A stretch of 34,592 bases of DNA. Origin: Micavibrio sp. TMED27 (GTDB lineage Bacteria; Pseudomonadota; Alphaproteobacteria; Micavibrionales; Micavibrionaceae). The DNA is taken from assembly GCA_002167715.1 (NCBI GenBank), contig NHCG01000003.1, positions 1-34,592 on the forward strand, read 5' to 3'. A program made the position numbers and the translations under genes. This document shows, in pieces, positions 22,813 to 33,159 of this stretch (position 1 is the first letter of the stretch; every line of letters starts with the position of its first letter). Under the pieces are notes generated by a model, which made no database searches, had not been told where the DNA came from, and saw only the letters and a list, made by a program, of their open reading frames with translations.

Positions 22813-25731
22813 TTAGGCTGCCATGAGCAAATTATCATTTTCTGGAAACAATCTCCGATCCATATCCAGATCAAATGATCCGTATGGAGTAATATGTCCA
22901 TAGATGAGAGGCGTGAGTGCACGAAAATCCTCTTCGCGCATTTTGTTCATCATTTTTGGTTCTGATAAAACTTGCTGGATCATGATGGTATTCACGTAAA
23001 CTAGGCAGACTTGCAGAAGGTGCAGAGATAAGATTGAAAGCTCCTGTGCTTCAAGCTGGTTTGATGAAATCTCATTGCCCCGCGCAAAGAAAATGAAGTC
23101 TACAGTGCTGTTGCAGTTCTCGACCACATTCAGGGCTTCGTGAATTTCACGCCGGATGTCTTCTGAATCCAAATACTCACATAAGAATATGGTTTTTACA
23201 GCACGGCCTAATTCTGCCAAAGCCTGATAGGTTGGATGTTGGCGGTTGTTACGAGTAAAGCGATTTAAAATGGATTCCGCGCTTGCTGTTCCTTTTTGTA
23301 AAGCCGTGGCGAATTTCACCATCTGGTCGTATTGCTGAGAAATCAGATCCCAGTTGATGGGATGTTTTTTCAAAACAGGCGTGAGATTTTGAAGCTCAGA
23401 GCGCATATCATTATCCGGCAGGTACAGCTTTTGCTGTGCTATCGCCTTTAGTCTTGGCATCAGTGAGAATCCAAGAAGCTCACAAAACGCAAAGGCCACT
23501 TCGCTCTGGCCGTGGCTATCCACGTATTGTTTATCAATTTCTATGTTCGTGTAATGGCGCAAAACGCCTTCGATCATGCTACTCACTTCCGATGAAGAAC
23601 AGCGTTTGAGCTGCGAATGCACACAGAGCGAGTTTTTCTCAACGTGCCAGTAAACCATTACACCGCGCCCTTTATAGCGCACATGCCATTCGCTCATAAG
23701 ATTCTGATCCCAGGCATGAAGTTTCTTGGAATCCGATGCGCAGGATGTTGTGCCATCTCCCCAAATTTGTGATTGCCGGACTTGCAGCGTTGCATTCACT
23801 ATTTTTGAAATAGCAGCTTTCAAGCCGTCTTTATGCACATAGCGTTCTTTAACGTATCGTAATTCATCAAGCGTCACATCCGCGCCTCCTGCCAATACAC
23901 GTTTTAATCCTGTATTCGTTCCAAGCGCATAAAGGCAGAGCAATAGACGTTTTTGCAGAACATCCCGCGATAAAATTTCACGATCGCCATAGCTTTTGAG
24001 CAGATTGGTAAATCCGATCTGACAATCTGCTTCTTTCAGCACATCCAGCAAACTGGTCATTGGCCATTGCATCATGACTTGAGATTTCAAGTGTTTCAGG
24101 AAGGCCGGCTCTGTCTGTGGCTCCAGAGGAGAGACTTTTATCAGGTTTTTGCCATGCAGACGAATAAACACTTTATCATTTTTATAAAGTCCGCTGTTTA
24201 ATGTTCGCAAAGCCTTTTCCATGCGAGCTTGGAGATCGGTGATAAAATCATTTGAGCGCATCGGAAGGCTCAAACCTTCATAATAAGTCGTTCTTTTTTC
24301 TTCAAAATCCTGCGGCACATCTTCATCAGGATTACGATAACGCCGCGCGCCTTCCACCCAAATCTCACGGCAGCGCAAGGCATTGCGTAATGCGCGGAGA
24401 ACACAGATTTCATAGCTGATCCTGTTGATCTTACCATCTTCGATAAGCAAAGATTGCAAGGATTTTGGAACTATACCGGAGATCGGCAGCACATCAACAC
24501 GCAAAACCCGCTGCCCGAATGACAGGCTTTTCAAGATGGTGATAGCATCAATCACCGGGCTGTGATGCTGATTATTACAACGGACTTTCAAAACCTCCAG
24601 AATAGGCGGTACCATCCGCCGGTAATGGCTTTTGTAGGAATTGCGCGCCACCAGCTCGACTTGCTCATTGTAAAACGGGCTGCTGGCCTCAAATTCTTTG
24701 ACCAGATCATTGAATGTGTTTTCGCCGATGATAGGAAACAGGGCATCCCGAATGGTCGCATCGGGTTTTTCAATAACTGTTTGCGCGATTTTAAACAATA
24801 ATGCTTTCTTGGCCGAAACTTCACGGACGCCGCCCGCTATTTCTTTGGTCACTCTGCGCTCGGCCTTTACCTGAATTTTATGGACGATCTGGATCAGTAA
24901 ATCTGTGAGATTTTCCAGAATTTTTTCTCGCCGTTCCAAACAGAATGCAGCCAATAGCGCATAACGGATATGATCCGGATGACGGCGCAGTTCCCGTACC
25001 GGTTCACGCGCGGCGCGGTGACGATATGTTTTACGCAGTTTCTGCCAATCGGCAGGGAACAAATCCAGTGGCAAGCACAAATTATCAATGCTTTCCAGCT
25101 TGGATAACTCAATAAAAACACTGCTCAGGCATGGCTTTCCCGGATCATCTTTCAACAAAATCAACGGTGCAGATGTTTCGCCGGCCTGCGTTTTAAGCAG
25201 ATCATCCAAGCTCTGTTTCAGACAATCAGAAAGTTGATTAGAAATGTATTGATAGCGCCGTTCTTCAAGGCTCCCACGCACTGCATTGAGAATGCGCTCT
25301 TCGCGCAAAACAGTCGGACGCTCTATATTTCGATCCTGAAACCATTGCTTCAATAGCTGTGGCAAGGCGTTTTCAGCATCAAAATCCTGAAAGCAAACTT
25401 CAACAAGGTCGGATTGAGCTGTTTCCCAATCATCCGGTACTGAATTCCGTATTCCTAAAAACTCTCGGACACTCTGCCGTAAGCGTTTCCCCGTGCGATC
25501 CATGTAATCATAGTCAGGATCAACATCATCAGGAACTTTCAGATTTTCAGATAAAATCTTACACCCAATATCATGAATATCGCTGAATTTCTCTGGGAAA
25601 CGCCCCACGGTTTGGTAATATTTGAGCAGAGTGGCGCATTTTAGGCGGTTTAAACCACGATATTGCTGTATGAATTGATGCTCTTGGTCAGACAAATGCC
25701 AAAAATATGAATCTTGTGCCGCCTTGGACAT
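22813..25731 (-). CDS. tnpA: Tn3-family transposase (TnpA)
   Basis: The protein has 972 residues, a normal length for the family. Catalytic triad by motif: D659 ([15 protein letters not shown]), D738 ([14 protein letters not shown]) and E871 ([23 protein letters not shown]). The N-terminal DNA-binding region starts [20 protein letters not shown]. No frameshift is seen, so it is likely functional. It starts about 50 bases inside the right inverted repeat and is read leftward. Confidence 0.95.
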   Translation of the reverse strand: MSKAAQDSYFWHLSDQEHQFIQQYRGLNRLKCATLLKYYQTVGRFPEKFSDIHDIGCKILSENLKVPDDVDPDYDYMDRTGKRLRQSVREFLGIRNSVPDDWETAQSDLVEVCFQDFDAENALPQLLKQWFQDRNIERPTVLREERILNAVRGSLEERRYQYISNQLSDCLKQSLDDLLKTQAGETSAPLILLKDDPGKPCLSSVFIELSKLESIDNLCLPLDLFPADWQKLRKTYRHRAAREPVRELRRHPDHIRYALLAAFCLERREKILENLTDLLIQIVHKIQVKAERRVTKEIAGGVREVSAKKALLFKIAQTVIEKPDATIRDALFPIIGENTFNDLVKEFEASSPFYNEQVELVARNSYKSHYRRMVPPILEVLKVRCNNQHHSPVIDAITILKSLSFGQRVLRVDVLPISGIVPKSLQSLLIEDGKINRISYEICVLRALRNALRCREIWVEGARRYRNPDEDVPQDFEEKRTTYYEGLSLPMRSNDFITDLQARMEKALRTLNSGLYKNDKVFIRLHGKNLIKVSPLEPQTEPAFLKHLKSQVMMQWPMTSLLDVLKEADCQIGFTNLLKSYGDREILSRDVLQKRLLLCLYALGTNTGLKRVLAGGADVTLDELRYVKERYVHKDGLKAAISKIVNATLQVRQSQIWGDGTTSCASDSKKLHAWDQNLMSEWHVRYKGRGVMVYWHVEKNSLCVHSQLKRCSSSEVSSMIEGVLRHYTNIEIDKQYVDSHGQSEVAFAFCELLGFSLMPRLKAIAQQKLYLPDNDMRSELQNLTPVLKKHPINWDLISQQYDQMVKFATALQKGTASAESILNRFTRNNRQHPTYQALAELGRAVKTIFLCEYLDSEDIRREIHEALNVVENCNSTVDFIFFARGNEISSNQLEAQELSILSLHLLQVCLVYVNTIMIQQVLSEPKMMNKMREEDFRALTPLIYGHITPYGSFDLDMDRRLFPENDNLLMAA

Positions 25732-25780
25732 GCTGGAAATCTCCCGTTTTCGTAAACTGAAAGATTATCCATAGCAGTTT

Positions 25781-25814
25781 TGGCCCCATTTGACAGCTAC
25801 GCTCACTTTACCCC
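25781..25814 (-). repeat. Right terminal inverted repeat of the transposon
   Basis: Reverse complement of the left repeat at 33 of 34 positions, with CCCC at the outer end on the plus strand. It provides the last 15 codons of the truncated Sel1 ORF. Confidence 0.95.
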
Positions 25815-25819
25815 TATTT
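25815..25819 (+). repeat. Target-site duplication (right copy)
   Basis: TATTT, identical to 12,158-12,162. Confidence 0.92.
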
Positions 25820-26842
25820 ATAGGTATCGCGCCTCTTCCATTTAAAAAGGAAATTCCTACCGCAAGCATAGCAGCGGGATCTCTTGAATAAGATGCAAGA
25901 AAACAATGTTTGAAGCTGTACAAAGGAAATCCTTGATAATCATCATCTTTGACACATTTTTCAGCTGCCTCTGAAAAGCTTTTTCTTGAATATTTATTCC
26001 CTGATTTTTCAGCTTTTTTATAGTATTCACTTGCTATGTAATAATCGACTAAATCTGATTTTGGGTCAGACATTAAGATAACAGCCAGACCATAATAGGC
26101 TTCTTCTCTTCCATGTGAGATTGCCATTTCAAGCCAAGTACGGGCTTTAACGGTATCTTTCTCTATACCGTCCCCTTGGTAATAAAATAATCCCAAAAAT
26201 TCCATTGCATTCGGATACCCACCGAGTGCAGCACTCCTCATTAACTCTACCCCACGTGATATATTCTTATCTACATTATCCCCCCGGATATAAACTAGAC
26301 CCAGATTGTATGCGGCTCTATCGTTACCCAAAAGAGCTGCTTTTGTTAAGAGTGTTATGGCTTCTTCTATCTTTTTGTATTCGCCTTTTTCATTTTTATA
26401 AATTAGTGCAAGAGAATTCATAGCATTCGTATTATCATGCTCAATTGCCATTTTATACCAACGGATAGACTCTTTCAGATCAACTTTCGTGCCGTCGCGA
26501 CCATTGGCATAACTATCACCAATTTTGAACATGGCATCCACGTCACCATTCAGTGCCTTTTTTTCAAGGGTTGATAAATAGCTCTGCGGTATATGGCCTT
26601 CTGATTTCGGATCAGACATTAAAATAACCGCAATTGGCAATGCTATTACTACGGCTACAACGAACATAAAAAAATAGCGTTTCATTTCGAATCTCCTGCA
26701 CACGATGGTACAAGAAAAAAAACGAAGAAATAGGCTTGTTTAAAATTTTTCTTTCCTTTAAGGTTGTGATCAGTTAATAAAAACAACCTATGTGCAAGCT
26801 GCATCTTATGCATACTATAACTGTCATCAATCCAGAATATAA

Positions 26843-26860
26843 GGTTCTGTCGCAAAGTTT
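26843..26860 (+). repeat. Solo IS6-family-like inverted-repeat end
   Basis: GGTTCTGTCGCAAAGTTT closely matches the terminal repeat of IS6-family elements (GGTTCTGTTGCAAAGTTT type). No transposase or second end is visible nearby, so it is a relic or chance match. The rest of 26,704-26,944 shows nothing else. Confidence 0.45.
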
Positions 26861-26944
26861 AAGTATTTAAGAGAAAGACTATATTCAATAGAATTAGATA
26901 TTACCGATTATTATCTAAGCTAATTATTATCACAAGCACACAAT

Positions 26945-29900
26945 TTATACGATCAAATTCCCTGTGTTTTCATCGAGATCATTTCCAGCCATATCTGCTG
27001 CACTTGTCCAACTGCCTGCCGAACTACTAAAGCGCGCTACATTAATAGTATTATGAGCGGTTCCAGATCCATCCAGGTCAACACCTACATAAGTCGAGCT
27101 ACCAGATGTCGTTAAGCTTACATATTCGTTAATAGTAGAAACTGTGCCATCCCAATCAGATAGATCAAGCACATCACTAATATCAATTTTATCATCTGAA
27201 GAGAAATCCTGAATATTATCTTCTCCTGTATTATAGGAAGCGCCTTCAATCACAAATCTATCAGATCCTCCACTGCCATATATATAGTCACTTCCTTCAA
27301 GGCTATAAATGATATCATCACTTATAGTGCCATAAATATAATCGTTAGAGGCTGTCCCTGTGAAAGTGTAATTGCCCAATAGATCAAGGACGCTGCCATC
27401 ACTAAAAACAGCGCTATCAATATCTTGGCCGTTATTTACAAACTGGCTTTGTAGATCGAGCTTTTCAGTGCCGATATAAAGTTCAAGATCATTGCCGGCC
27501 TTCCATAGACGGACATCTGATAGCGTGATACCTGCACCAAAGGATATCTTGTCTACACCGCCGCTATCACTAAAGGAATCGTTCCCATCGCCTATGTTCC
27601 AAACATAAGTATCATCGCCTGTATCTCCATAGAGATAATCATTACCTCCTTTACCATCAATAATATCTACATTTTCAGTGCCGTATAAATATTCTCCAGA
27701 GGCTGTACCGTTTATAGCGCTAACATTAATGGCATTGATAGCTATTGAGATATTAGCAGTGCTAACGGCGCCGTGAGCATCTTGAACAGTATAGACAAAA
27801 CTATCTGGCCCTACATAACCACTAGCCGGTGTATAGCTGAAGTCACCATTTGATAAGAGCTGAATTGAACCGCCATTGACTGTTGTATAAGTACCAGCGA
27901 TCACGCTTAAAGCATCGTTCTCTGTATCGCTATCAACGCCGTGGCCATTATCTGCAAGCACATTGCCATTAAGGATAGTGTCTTGAATCATGTTAAAATC
28001 ATCATCAGCACCAATTGGTGCATCATTGACGGAATTAACGGTCAAATTAACTGTGCCAATAGAGCGGCCACCTTTACCATCCAGCAGGATATAATCGAAG
28101 CTGTCTTCTCCATAGTAATTAGCAGCTGGCGTGTATGTGAAATCACCATTAGAGGACATAATTACAGTTCCGCCCTGTGCAGACTGATATGTTTTTGCCT
28201 GCACGAAAATCGTATCTCCGTCTATATCTCCATCGGCTCCATTACCGTTATCAGCAAGAACGTTTCCGCTAACAGCTTGGTCTTCGTTTGCGTAGAAAGC
28301 TTCGCTAAAAACAGTTGGAGCAGAATTACCGCTTTCTGAGAAAAGAATATAACCATTATTAAATAGGCTCTGAACATCAGATAACCCTACGGAATCTATC
28401 TGAGCAATCCGAACAAAATTATCCGCTGCCCCATCAATATCGACTTCGAGATAGTCGTAATATGAGGACGCAACAAATCTCACGAAATCTGCGATATTAT
28501 CTGTAGATGAGTCGAATGTGATGAGGTTAGTGAGGTCTAGTACATCACCGTCTGCCAAATGGAAATCACGAATTTTGTCTATTCCATCAAAGGCAGTAGA
28601 ACTATCGAAAACAAAGATATCAGCACCTGACCCACCGTATAAGGTATCTATATCTTTACTAATGTAAATTAAGTCATGTCCAGCACCAGCTCTGATCATA
28701 TCTTTATCAGCTCCGCCAACAAGAATGTCATTCCCATCATAGCCATAAAGATTATCGTTTCCGCCTTGACCGTAAATTGTATCGCTAAAGTTTGAGCCAT
28801 AAATTGTGTGGCTAACATCAGAGTCTTTTAAGTAAAGTCCGTTATTTAAATCCCAAACAGTACCGTCGTAAAATTCGATTTGTTCAAGCCTTGAACCAAC
28901 ATCAGTTGCATATTGTGTGTCTCCCCCAGCAGTACTAGCGTGAACTTCTACTAGTTCATTCGCACTACCATAGTTAATGACCAAATCACCGCCAGCAGTT
29001 GTCCATAGAGAAATTGAGTTAGCGTCTATTCCGGCTCCAAAGACCAAGCTATCAAAACCTTCATTTGAAAGCTCATGGATTTCATCAGCATTATTGGCAT
29101 TGGAATAACCGTCACCAATATTTACAAAATATGTATCATTGCCAGTGCCGCCATAAAATCGATCACTTCCATACCCACCTGCAAGAATATCATTACCTGC
29201 GTAAGCATAAATTGTATCGTTACCAGCACCCCCCGTGGCGGAGTCACCGTGAACTGTACCAACCAAGGTACGGCCTGTATCATTATTTCGAAGCGTTAAA
29301 CCGTTATTTAAATCCCACACAACACCATCATCAAAAATGATTTCTTCGACATATGAACCAATTATGGATGCTCCATTCGATACACCTCCATGAATTTTTA
29401 TAAGGTCGTTCACTCCGTCGTAATTAATGTGAAGGTTTCCACTAACATCTGTCCAGCTAAGCACATTGTATGAATAAATACTTTCTCCAAAAGTTATCCG
29501 GTCATACCCTTCATTTAGATTTTCGTGAACTTGATCTGGGTTGTTAGCATTATTGTCGAATCCATCACCCTGATTAAATAGGTAAACATCGTCTCCTTGA
29601 CCGCCATACAAGTAATCATGCTGATCACCGCCGATAAGAATATCGTCGCCGCCATATCCACGAAGCGTGTCCGTTGTATCTATACCGTAAAGAAGATTGT
29701 CATCAGCATCTCCATCGATATTTGTGCCGCCTACAAGCCTACTAGAAAAAACATCAATCGTTACACCATCAGGCATCACGCCTTGTAATCCGTCATACTC
29801 CTGTTGGCTCAAATTCGTGAGACCAATTGCACTGTCGATTATAGGAACAAGGATTTTTGAAAGATTAAATTGCGCAGACCATGTTGAGGCGTCGGAAAGC

Positions 29901-31408
29901 AAATTGCCTATTTCAGTAAGGTCAATTGATGTTGCGCCATCAAACGTATCGGTGAACGGATTATAGGTAACATCTTGTTCGAAAATATCCCCTAAACCCT
30001 GTGATTGGAATATCAAACGATTTGCGATTGATTCATAAGCTTGCTCCCATGTGGAAAGAATAAATGGCGCTCTTCCTGTTCCCGGAGTGCCAACAACAAA
30101 ACCTTCACCAATTAATGTTTCTAAAAACTCTAAAACTCTTGCATCGACATAGGCTCCTCGGCTCGCAGGGTCAACATTTTCTATGCCAGCCCACTTGAAC
30201 ATAATGTCCTGTAACTCACCGCTAAAGGGATTACTCGCAATGCTCGCCATCTCTATAAGCGTATTTCCTGTCACGAATGCCTGAACCATCTCAAGCAAGC
30301 CGCCAGTTCCGTTATCAATGCTCATTGCGATATGAAGGTCTAGAAGCGTTCCATATCCGCGAAGTGTTGGCATAAAGAGTGTGCGAACATCTAGCGTATA
30401 ATCCTGCGCATAGGTCGAGTTTGTTTGATCTGTAGAAAACCATGCATCAACAATTGTTCGTGTCTGCCCGTTTATTGTAAACGTGCTTTCTTGCAATACA
30501 TCGTTACCAGAAACTTGGTAATTTACGTTTGAATAATTAAGGTTTATCGAGCTGATACCAAGATCGTCTAATGTGTGTAGCTCGTCAGCTTGACTATAAC
30601 CATCGGCGTTACCATCAACCCACACCAAGAGGTCGCCAAACTGACTATCCGCGCTTGTAATTGCATTGTCTGAATTCGTGTCATAAGCAGCAAGAGCTAG
30701 AAAACCATTCGCATACCCCGTTTGATCTCCGAATAGCTCAGAATGATCATTGATGATGCCGTCACCGTCCACATCGATCGCAAGCAGACCATCTCCACCC
30801 GCAATCCAACCCGAGGCCTCTGCAAAGCCATCAAGGTCACTATCCCAATAAACTGAACCCGTACCATTTAGCGCAGCCAGCTCAATCCCATTACCATTAA
30901 GATCAAGCACAAGAGGTGACGGAGCGTCCTTCGCATCCTCCCAAATATCCAGCACTTTTCTTAAATCCTTTGCTTTAGGAACAACGGCATATGGATTATT
31001 TGTAGGACTGTAATCACCATCAAGTGGCTCACCATTGACTAAGGGCGTACCGCTATCATCTTTAGGAATATTTATTTTATCAACAGGCTGGTTTTTTAAA
31101 AATTCAAGGGGACCAGAAGGACCTGCTAACCAATCTAACTCTGGATTCTGATCTGCCAGCGTGGTGAAAAAGTCAATTCGATCATCCGTAATTGCCCATG
31201 CTGCTTCAGCCACAGCACTAAAATCACCTGAAAATGGATTGCGATTAAATATATTTATCATCGCTGCATACGCTAATAAATCCTTTATATCGGGAGGGAA
31301 ATCATCATTCTGATGAATATCATATACGTCATCTAAAGCTCTTTTAGCTCGTCTAGCTATGCTCTGATTTCCGATTGCAAAAGATATTAAGTTATTCCAC
31401 ATTGTCAT
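26945..31408 (-). CDS. Giant RTX calcium-binding protein, type I secreted
   Basis: The protein has 1,487 residues, acidic, nearly without Cys. Order: helical N-terminus (1-160); Ca-binding module with LVLDLNGNGIELAALN (166-181), DSDLDGFAE, DVDGDGIINDHSELFGD (212-228) and DTNSD, as in FrpC-like proteins (166-320); helical region (345-540); RTX nonapeptides GGDD.LIGG/YGGQGDD alternating with haemolysin-related domains ending FDDGVVWDLNNG and FYDGTVWDLNNG (575-960); two Tandem-95/cadherin-like domains (about 1,028-1,128 and 1,129-1,230); more RTX repeats (1,240-1,395); and a C-terminal T1SS-type region (1,396-1,487, IQDFSSDDKIDISD). No transporter genes are in the window. It begins 4 bases after the upstream Sel1 gene. 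An adhesin or exported toxin is likely; no catalytic domain was found. Confidence 0.87.
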   Translation of the reverse strand: MTMWNNLISFAIGNQSIARRAKRALDDVYDIHQNDDFPPDIKDLLAYAAMINIFNRNPFSGDFSAVAEAAWAITDDRIDFFTTLADQNPELDWLAGPSGPLEFLKNQPVDKINIPKDDSGTPLVNGEPLDGDYSPTNNPYAVVPKAKDLRKVLDIWEDAKDAPSPLVLDLNGNGIELAALNGTGSVYWDSDLDGFAEASGWIAGGDGLLAIDVDGDGIINDHSELFGDQTGYANGFLALAAYDTNSDNAITSADSQFGDLLVWVDGNADGYSQADELHTLDDLGISSINLNYSNVNYQVSGNDVLQESTFTINGQTRTIVDAWFSTDQTNSTYAQDYTLDVRTLFMPTLRGYGTLLDLHIAMSIDNGTGGLLEMVQAFVTGNTLIEMASIASNPFSGELQDIMFKWAGIENVDPASRGAYVDARVLEFLETLIGEGFVVGTPGTGRAPFILSTWEQAYESIANRLIFQSQGLGDIFEQDVTYNPFTDTFDGATSIDLTEIGNLLSDASTWSAQFNLSKILVPIIDSAIGLTNLSQQEYDGLQGVMPDGVTIDVFSSRLVGGTNIDGDADDNLLYGIDTTDTLRGYGGDDILIGGDQHDYLYGGQGDDVYLFNQGDGFDNNANNPDQVHENLNEGYDRITFGESIYSYNVLSWTDVSGNLHINYDGVNDLIKIHGGVSNGASIIGSYVEEIIFDDGVVWDLNNGLTLRNNDTGRTLVGTVHGDSATGGAGNDTIYAYAGNDILAGGYGSDRFYGGTGNDTYFVNIGDGYSNANNADEIHELSNEGFDSLVFGAGIDANSISLWTTAGGDLVINYGSANELVEVHASTAGGDTQYATDVGSRLEQIEFYDGTVWDLNNGLYLKDSDVSHTIYGSNFSDTIYGQGGNDNLYGYDGNDILVGGADKDMIRAGAGHDLIYISKDIDTLYGGSGADIFVFDSSTAFDGIDKIRDFHLADGDVLDLTNLITFDSSTDNIADFVRFVASSYYDYLEVDIDGAADNFVRIAQIDSVGLSDVQSLFNNGYILFSESGNSAPTVFSEAFYANEDQAVSGNVLADNGNGADGDIDGDTIFVQAKTYQSAQGGTVIMSSNGDFTYTPAANYYGEDSFDYILLDGKGGRSIGTVNLTVNSVNDAPIGADDDFNMIQDTILNGNVLADNGHGVDSDTENDALSVIAGTYTTVNGGSIQLLSNGDFSYTPASGYVGPDSFVYTVQDAHGAVSTANISIAINAINVSAINGTASGEYLYGTENVDIIDGKGGNDYLYGDTGDDTYVWNIGDGNDSFSDSGGVDKISFGAGITLSDVRLWKAGNDLELYIGTEKLDLQSQFVNNGQDIDSAVFSDGSVLDLLGNYTFTGTASNDYIYGTISDDIIYSLEGSDYIYGSGGSDRFVIEGASYNTGEDNIQDFSSDDKIDISDVLDLSDWDGTVSTINEYVSLTTSGSSTYVGVDLDGSGTAHNTINVARFSSSAGSWTSAADMAGNDLDENTGNLIV

Positions 31409-31412
31409 TGCC

Positions 31413-32579
31413 CTATTTAGCTGTATTAAAATTGGTTGACGAATATTTCTCCAAATAACTATTACTCATAACTTCGGCTTTTCGTCTCTGACTTAGGTTC
31501 ATGAGGCTGTATACTTGATCTTTTAAAAATAGAATTTCTGCTCTTTGCTTTTCTGGAAGCACACTAGATTCTGCTACCACAAACCAAGCATAACTAACGG
31601 GAAGATTTATTGAGGTACCTTTACCCTCCATAAACATTTTAGCAACTTGGTATTGGGCTTGAGGCATTTTTTCATAGGCAGATTCTAGAAACCAATTAAA
31701 TGCTTTTGAATAATCTTTTTCTCGCCCTTTAATCCCCTCGTAATACGAGACGCCAACTGCATATTTTGACAGAGAGTCATCGGAATAAGCTGCTAAATTA
31801 CAATAAGCATAATTGTAAACGATCTTCGTTTTATCACGATTTTTGGAACATTCTTGCGCAAAATACTTTAAAGTTTTTTCGGCATTAGGCTGATTAAAAT
31901 CTCGCGCTTGTGAATAATAGTACCCAGCCAACAACAATTCATCTAAATCACCCTTAGAGGTCTCCCGAATTAAATCCGCTAAAAAATATGTAGATTTTTT
32001 GTGACCAAAATCTACAGCTTTTTGATACCATAGCCTCGCTTTCTCTAAATCTTGTTCACCACCAATACCATGTAAATATATTCTTCCTAAACCAAACATA
32101 GATAACGCATGACCGCTATCACTCGCCAAATTTAGCAATCTCTTAGCTTTATTAATGTAACTTGGATATTGGCTTTCATTAGTTATATATAGAGCTGCAA
32201 GATTATAATACGCATCGTAATTGTTCTTTTCTACAGCTTGTAAAAAGAATTCCTCAGCTTTCTTGATATCCTTAGAAACACCATTTCCATTTTTGTACAT
32301 CAATCCCATTGCATTGACGGCATCAGAACTTCCCGCCTTTATTGCTTTTTGATACCAATGGATAGCTTTTATATAATCTATTTCTAGACCATACAGCCCC
32401 TCTTCATAAGCATGCCCTAACTTATACATTTCGTCAGAATTGCCTGATTTAGCTTTTTCTAGGATCATTTCAATGACGTTTATGCTTTTCTTTGAAGTAT
32501 TAGAATTACTGTAAAAAAGAACAAAACAAGCGGCTGATACAAAAACGAAAATTGTCAAACATAGCAAAATTTTCTGCAC
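31413..32579 (-). CDS. Membrane-anchored Sel1-repeat protein (intact paralogue)
   Basis: The protein has 388 residues. An N-terminal anchor (MQKILLCLTIFVFVSAACFVLF) is followed by Sel1/TPR-like repeats: GNSDEMYKLGHAYEEGLYGLE, SSDAVNAMGLMYKNGNGVSK, HALSMFGLGRIYLHGIGGEQ, LSKYAVGVSYYEGIKGRE and MPQAQYQVAKMFMEGKGTSI, ending in a Lys/Arg-rich helix. It is the paralogue of the transposon-split gene on the far side of the RTX gene. Its stop is 4 bases from the RTX start, so they are one operon. Sel1 proteins scaffold protein complexes; here it could act as accessory or immunity factor for the RTX protein (inference). Confidence 0.82.
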   Translation of the reverse strand: MQKILLCLTIFVFVSAACFVLFYSNSNTSKKSINVIEMILEKAKSGNSDEMYKLGHAYEEGLYGLEIDYIKAIHWYQKAIKAGSSDAVNAMGLMYKNGNGVSKDIKKAEEFFLQAVEKNNYDAYYNLAALYITNESQYPSYINKAKRLLNLASDSGHALSMFGLGRIYLHGIGGEQDLEKARLWYQKAVDFGHKKSTYFLADLIRETSKGDLDELLLAGYYYSQARDFNQPNAEKTLKYFAQECSKNRDKTKIVYNYAYCNLAAYSDDSLSKYAVGVSYYEGIKGREKDYSKAFNWFLESAYEKMPQAQYQVAKMFMEGKGTSINLPVSYAWFVVAESSVLPEKQRAEILFLKDQVYSLMNLSQRRKAEVMSNSYLEKYSSTNFNTAK

Positions 32580-33159
32580 ATTATTTTCCTGTTATTTGTT
32601 AATAATTCATATACTTTCGCATATCTAATTACCATGATTAGAATATACAATCAATCCACAACCAAATAATGATGTAGTGGATTCTACTCTATAGAATCTA
32701 TGGACGGCGCATCAGTATGTACGGGGCTTTCAGTAATTTCAGGGCTAGTATTTGCATTAAAACTATTACTCATCTTTACTTTCAAGTATTTTACTGGGTT
32801 GTGTTATTCAGCACTTTCCAGCTCACGCCCTTGCCTATTCCCCAGCTATAGTGCATAGTTTTTGCTCAGATTTAGAACTCTTCTCCTTTGGAACATGTCC
32901 ACCTGAAGCACCTTTAAGAGCACTTTGTCATTAAATCTGTGTAGCTGATCAGCGCGTAAATTAAAATGCTCTATGCGGGTTTCTGGCTTTATAGAAAGCA
33001 CTGGCCCTTTAATAGGATCGCGACGCCTAACCTCCTGGCCTTTTTCTTCTATAATATCAGTGAGGGGTTTTATCCTGGAATGCGCTTTATAAAATAGCGA
33101 TCCTGCGCGTTTTCTTTTGTGAGAGGCTTCTCATCTAACGCTTGAGACCCCTTCTGATA
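32580..33159 (-). pseudogene. Decayed coding debris upstream of the Sel1-RTX operon
   Basis: No intact gene lies here. One minus-strand frame is open without a usable start from 33,130 to a TAG at 32,846. It gives EEKGQEVRRRDPIKGPVLSI then NLRADQLHRFNDKVLLKVLQ, which echoes the RFNERSSEKPSEL stretch of the next ORF. I read it as a broken gene. 32,580-32,845 should contain the promoter of the Sel1-RTX operon, but no clear box is seen. Confidence 0.3.

Larger units (their letters stand above)
12163..25814. mobile_element. Tn3-family transposon, 13,652 bp, with accessory cargo
   Basis: The element is bounded by 34-bp terminal inverted repeats starting GGGG, flanked by a TATTT duplication. It carries tnpA (22,813-25,731) next to the right end and tnpR (22,120-22,704). 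The remaining ten kilobases are cargo: a minus-strand block of hydrolases, TetR and a membrane protein (12,216-15,803), and a plus-strand ECF-sigma/periplasmic sensor/esterase block (16,243-21,908). The cargo is visibly GC-richer than the flanking backbone, showing that it came from another genome. It splits a Sel1-repeat gene. No antibiotic-resistance gene was recognised. A GST relic, a frameshifted GlcG-like gene, a truncated duplicate and a chimeric esterase show that the cargo is decaying; the transposition genes look intact. Confidence 0.95.
25765..26685 (-). pseudogene. N-terminal fragment of a Sel1-repeat protein interrupted by the transposon
   Basis: From the ATG at 26,685 (AGGAG 9 bases upstream; a longer ATG at 26,703 lacks one) it encodes 306 residues, the last 15 read from the transposon end. 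It has a TM/signal anchor (MKRYFFMFVVAVVIALPIAVI), then Sel1 repeats such as GDVDAMFKIGDSYANGRDG, GNDRAAYNLGLVYIRGDN, YPNAMEFLGLFYYQGDGIEK and AMLAVGISFLNGRG. The gene was broken at codons for IPINR. It is anchored and faces the periplasm by topology. The paralogue at 31,413-32,579 lies beyond the RTX gene. VILMSDPKS occurs twice, at the anchor and mid-protein. Confidence 0.88.

Noticed and set aside
26843-26860. A complete IS6-family insertion sequence
   Set aside because: Only one end-like sequence is present and no transposase frame lies on either side.
26945-31408. Several plus-strand ORFs of 60-130 codons across the RTX gene
   Set aside because: They are antisense shadows of a long, repeat-rich coding frame with clear RTX domains.
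26945-31408. CRISPR-like or satellite array in the repetitive RTX DNA
   Set aside because: The repetition follows protein-level nonapeptides with variable codons, without regular repeat-spacer structure.
32684-32774. Short minus-strand frame starting MSNSF upstream of the Sel1 gene
   Set aside because: It stops after five codons when read across the full sequence.
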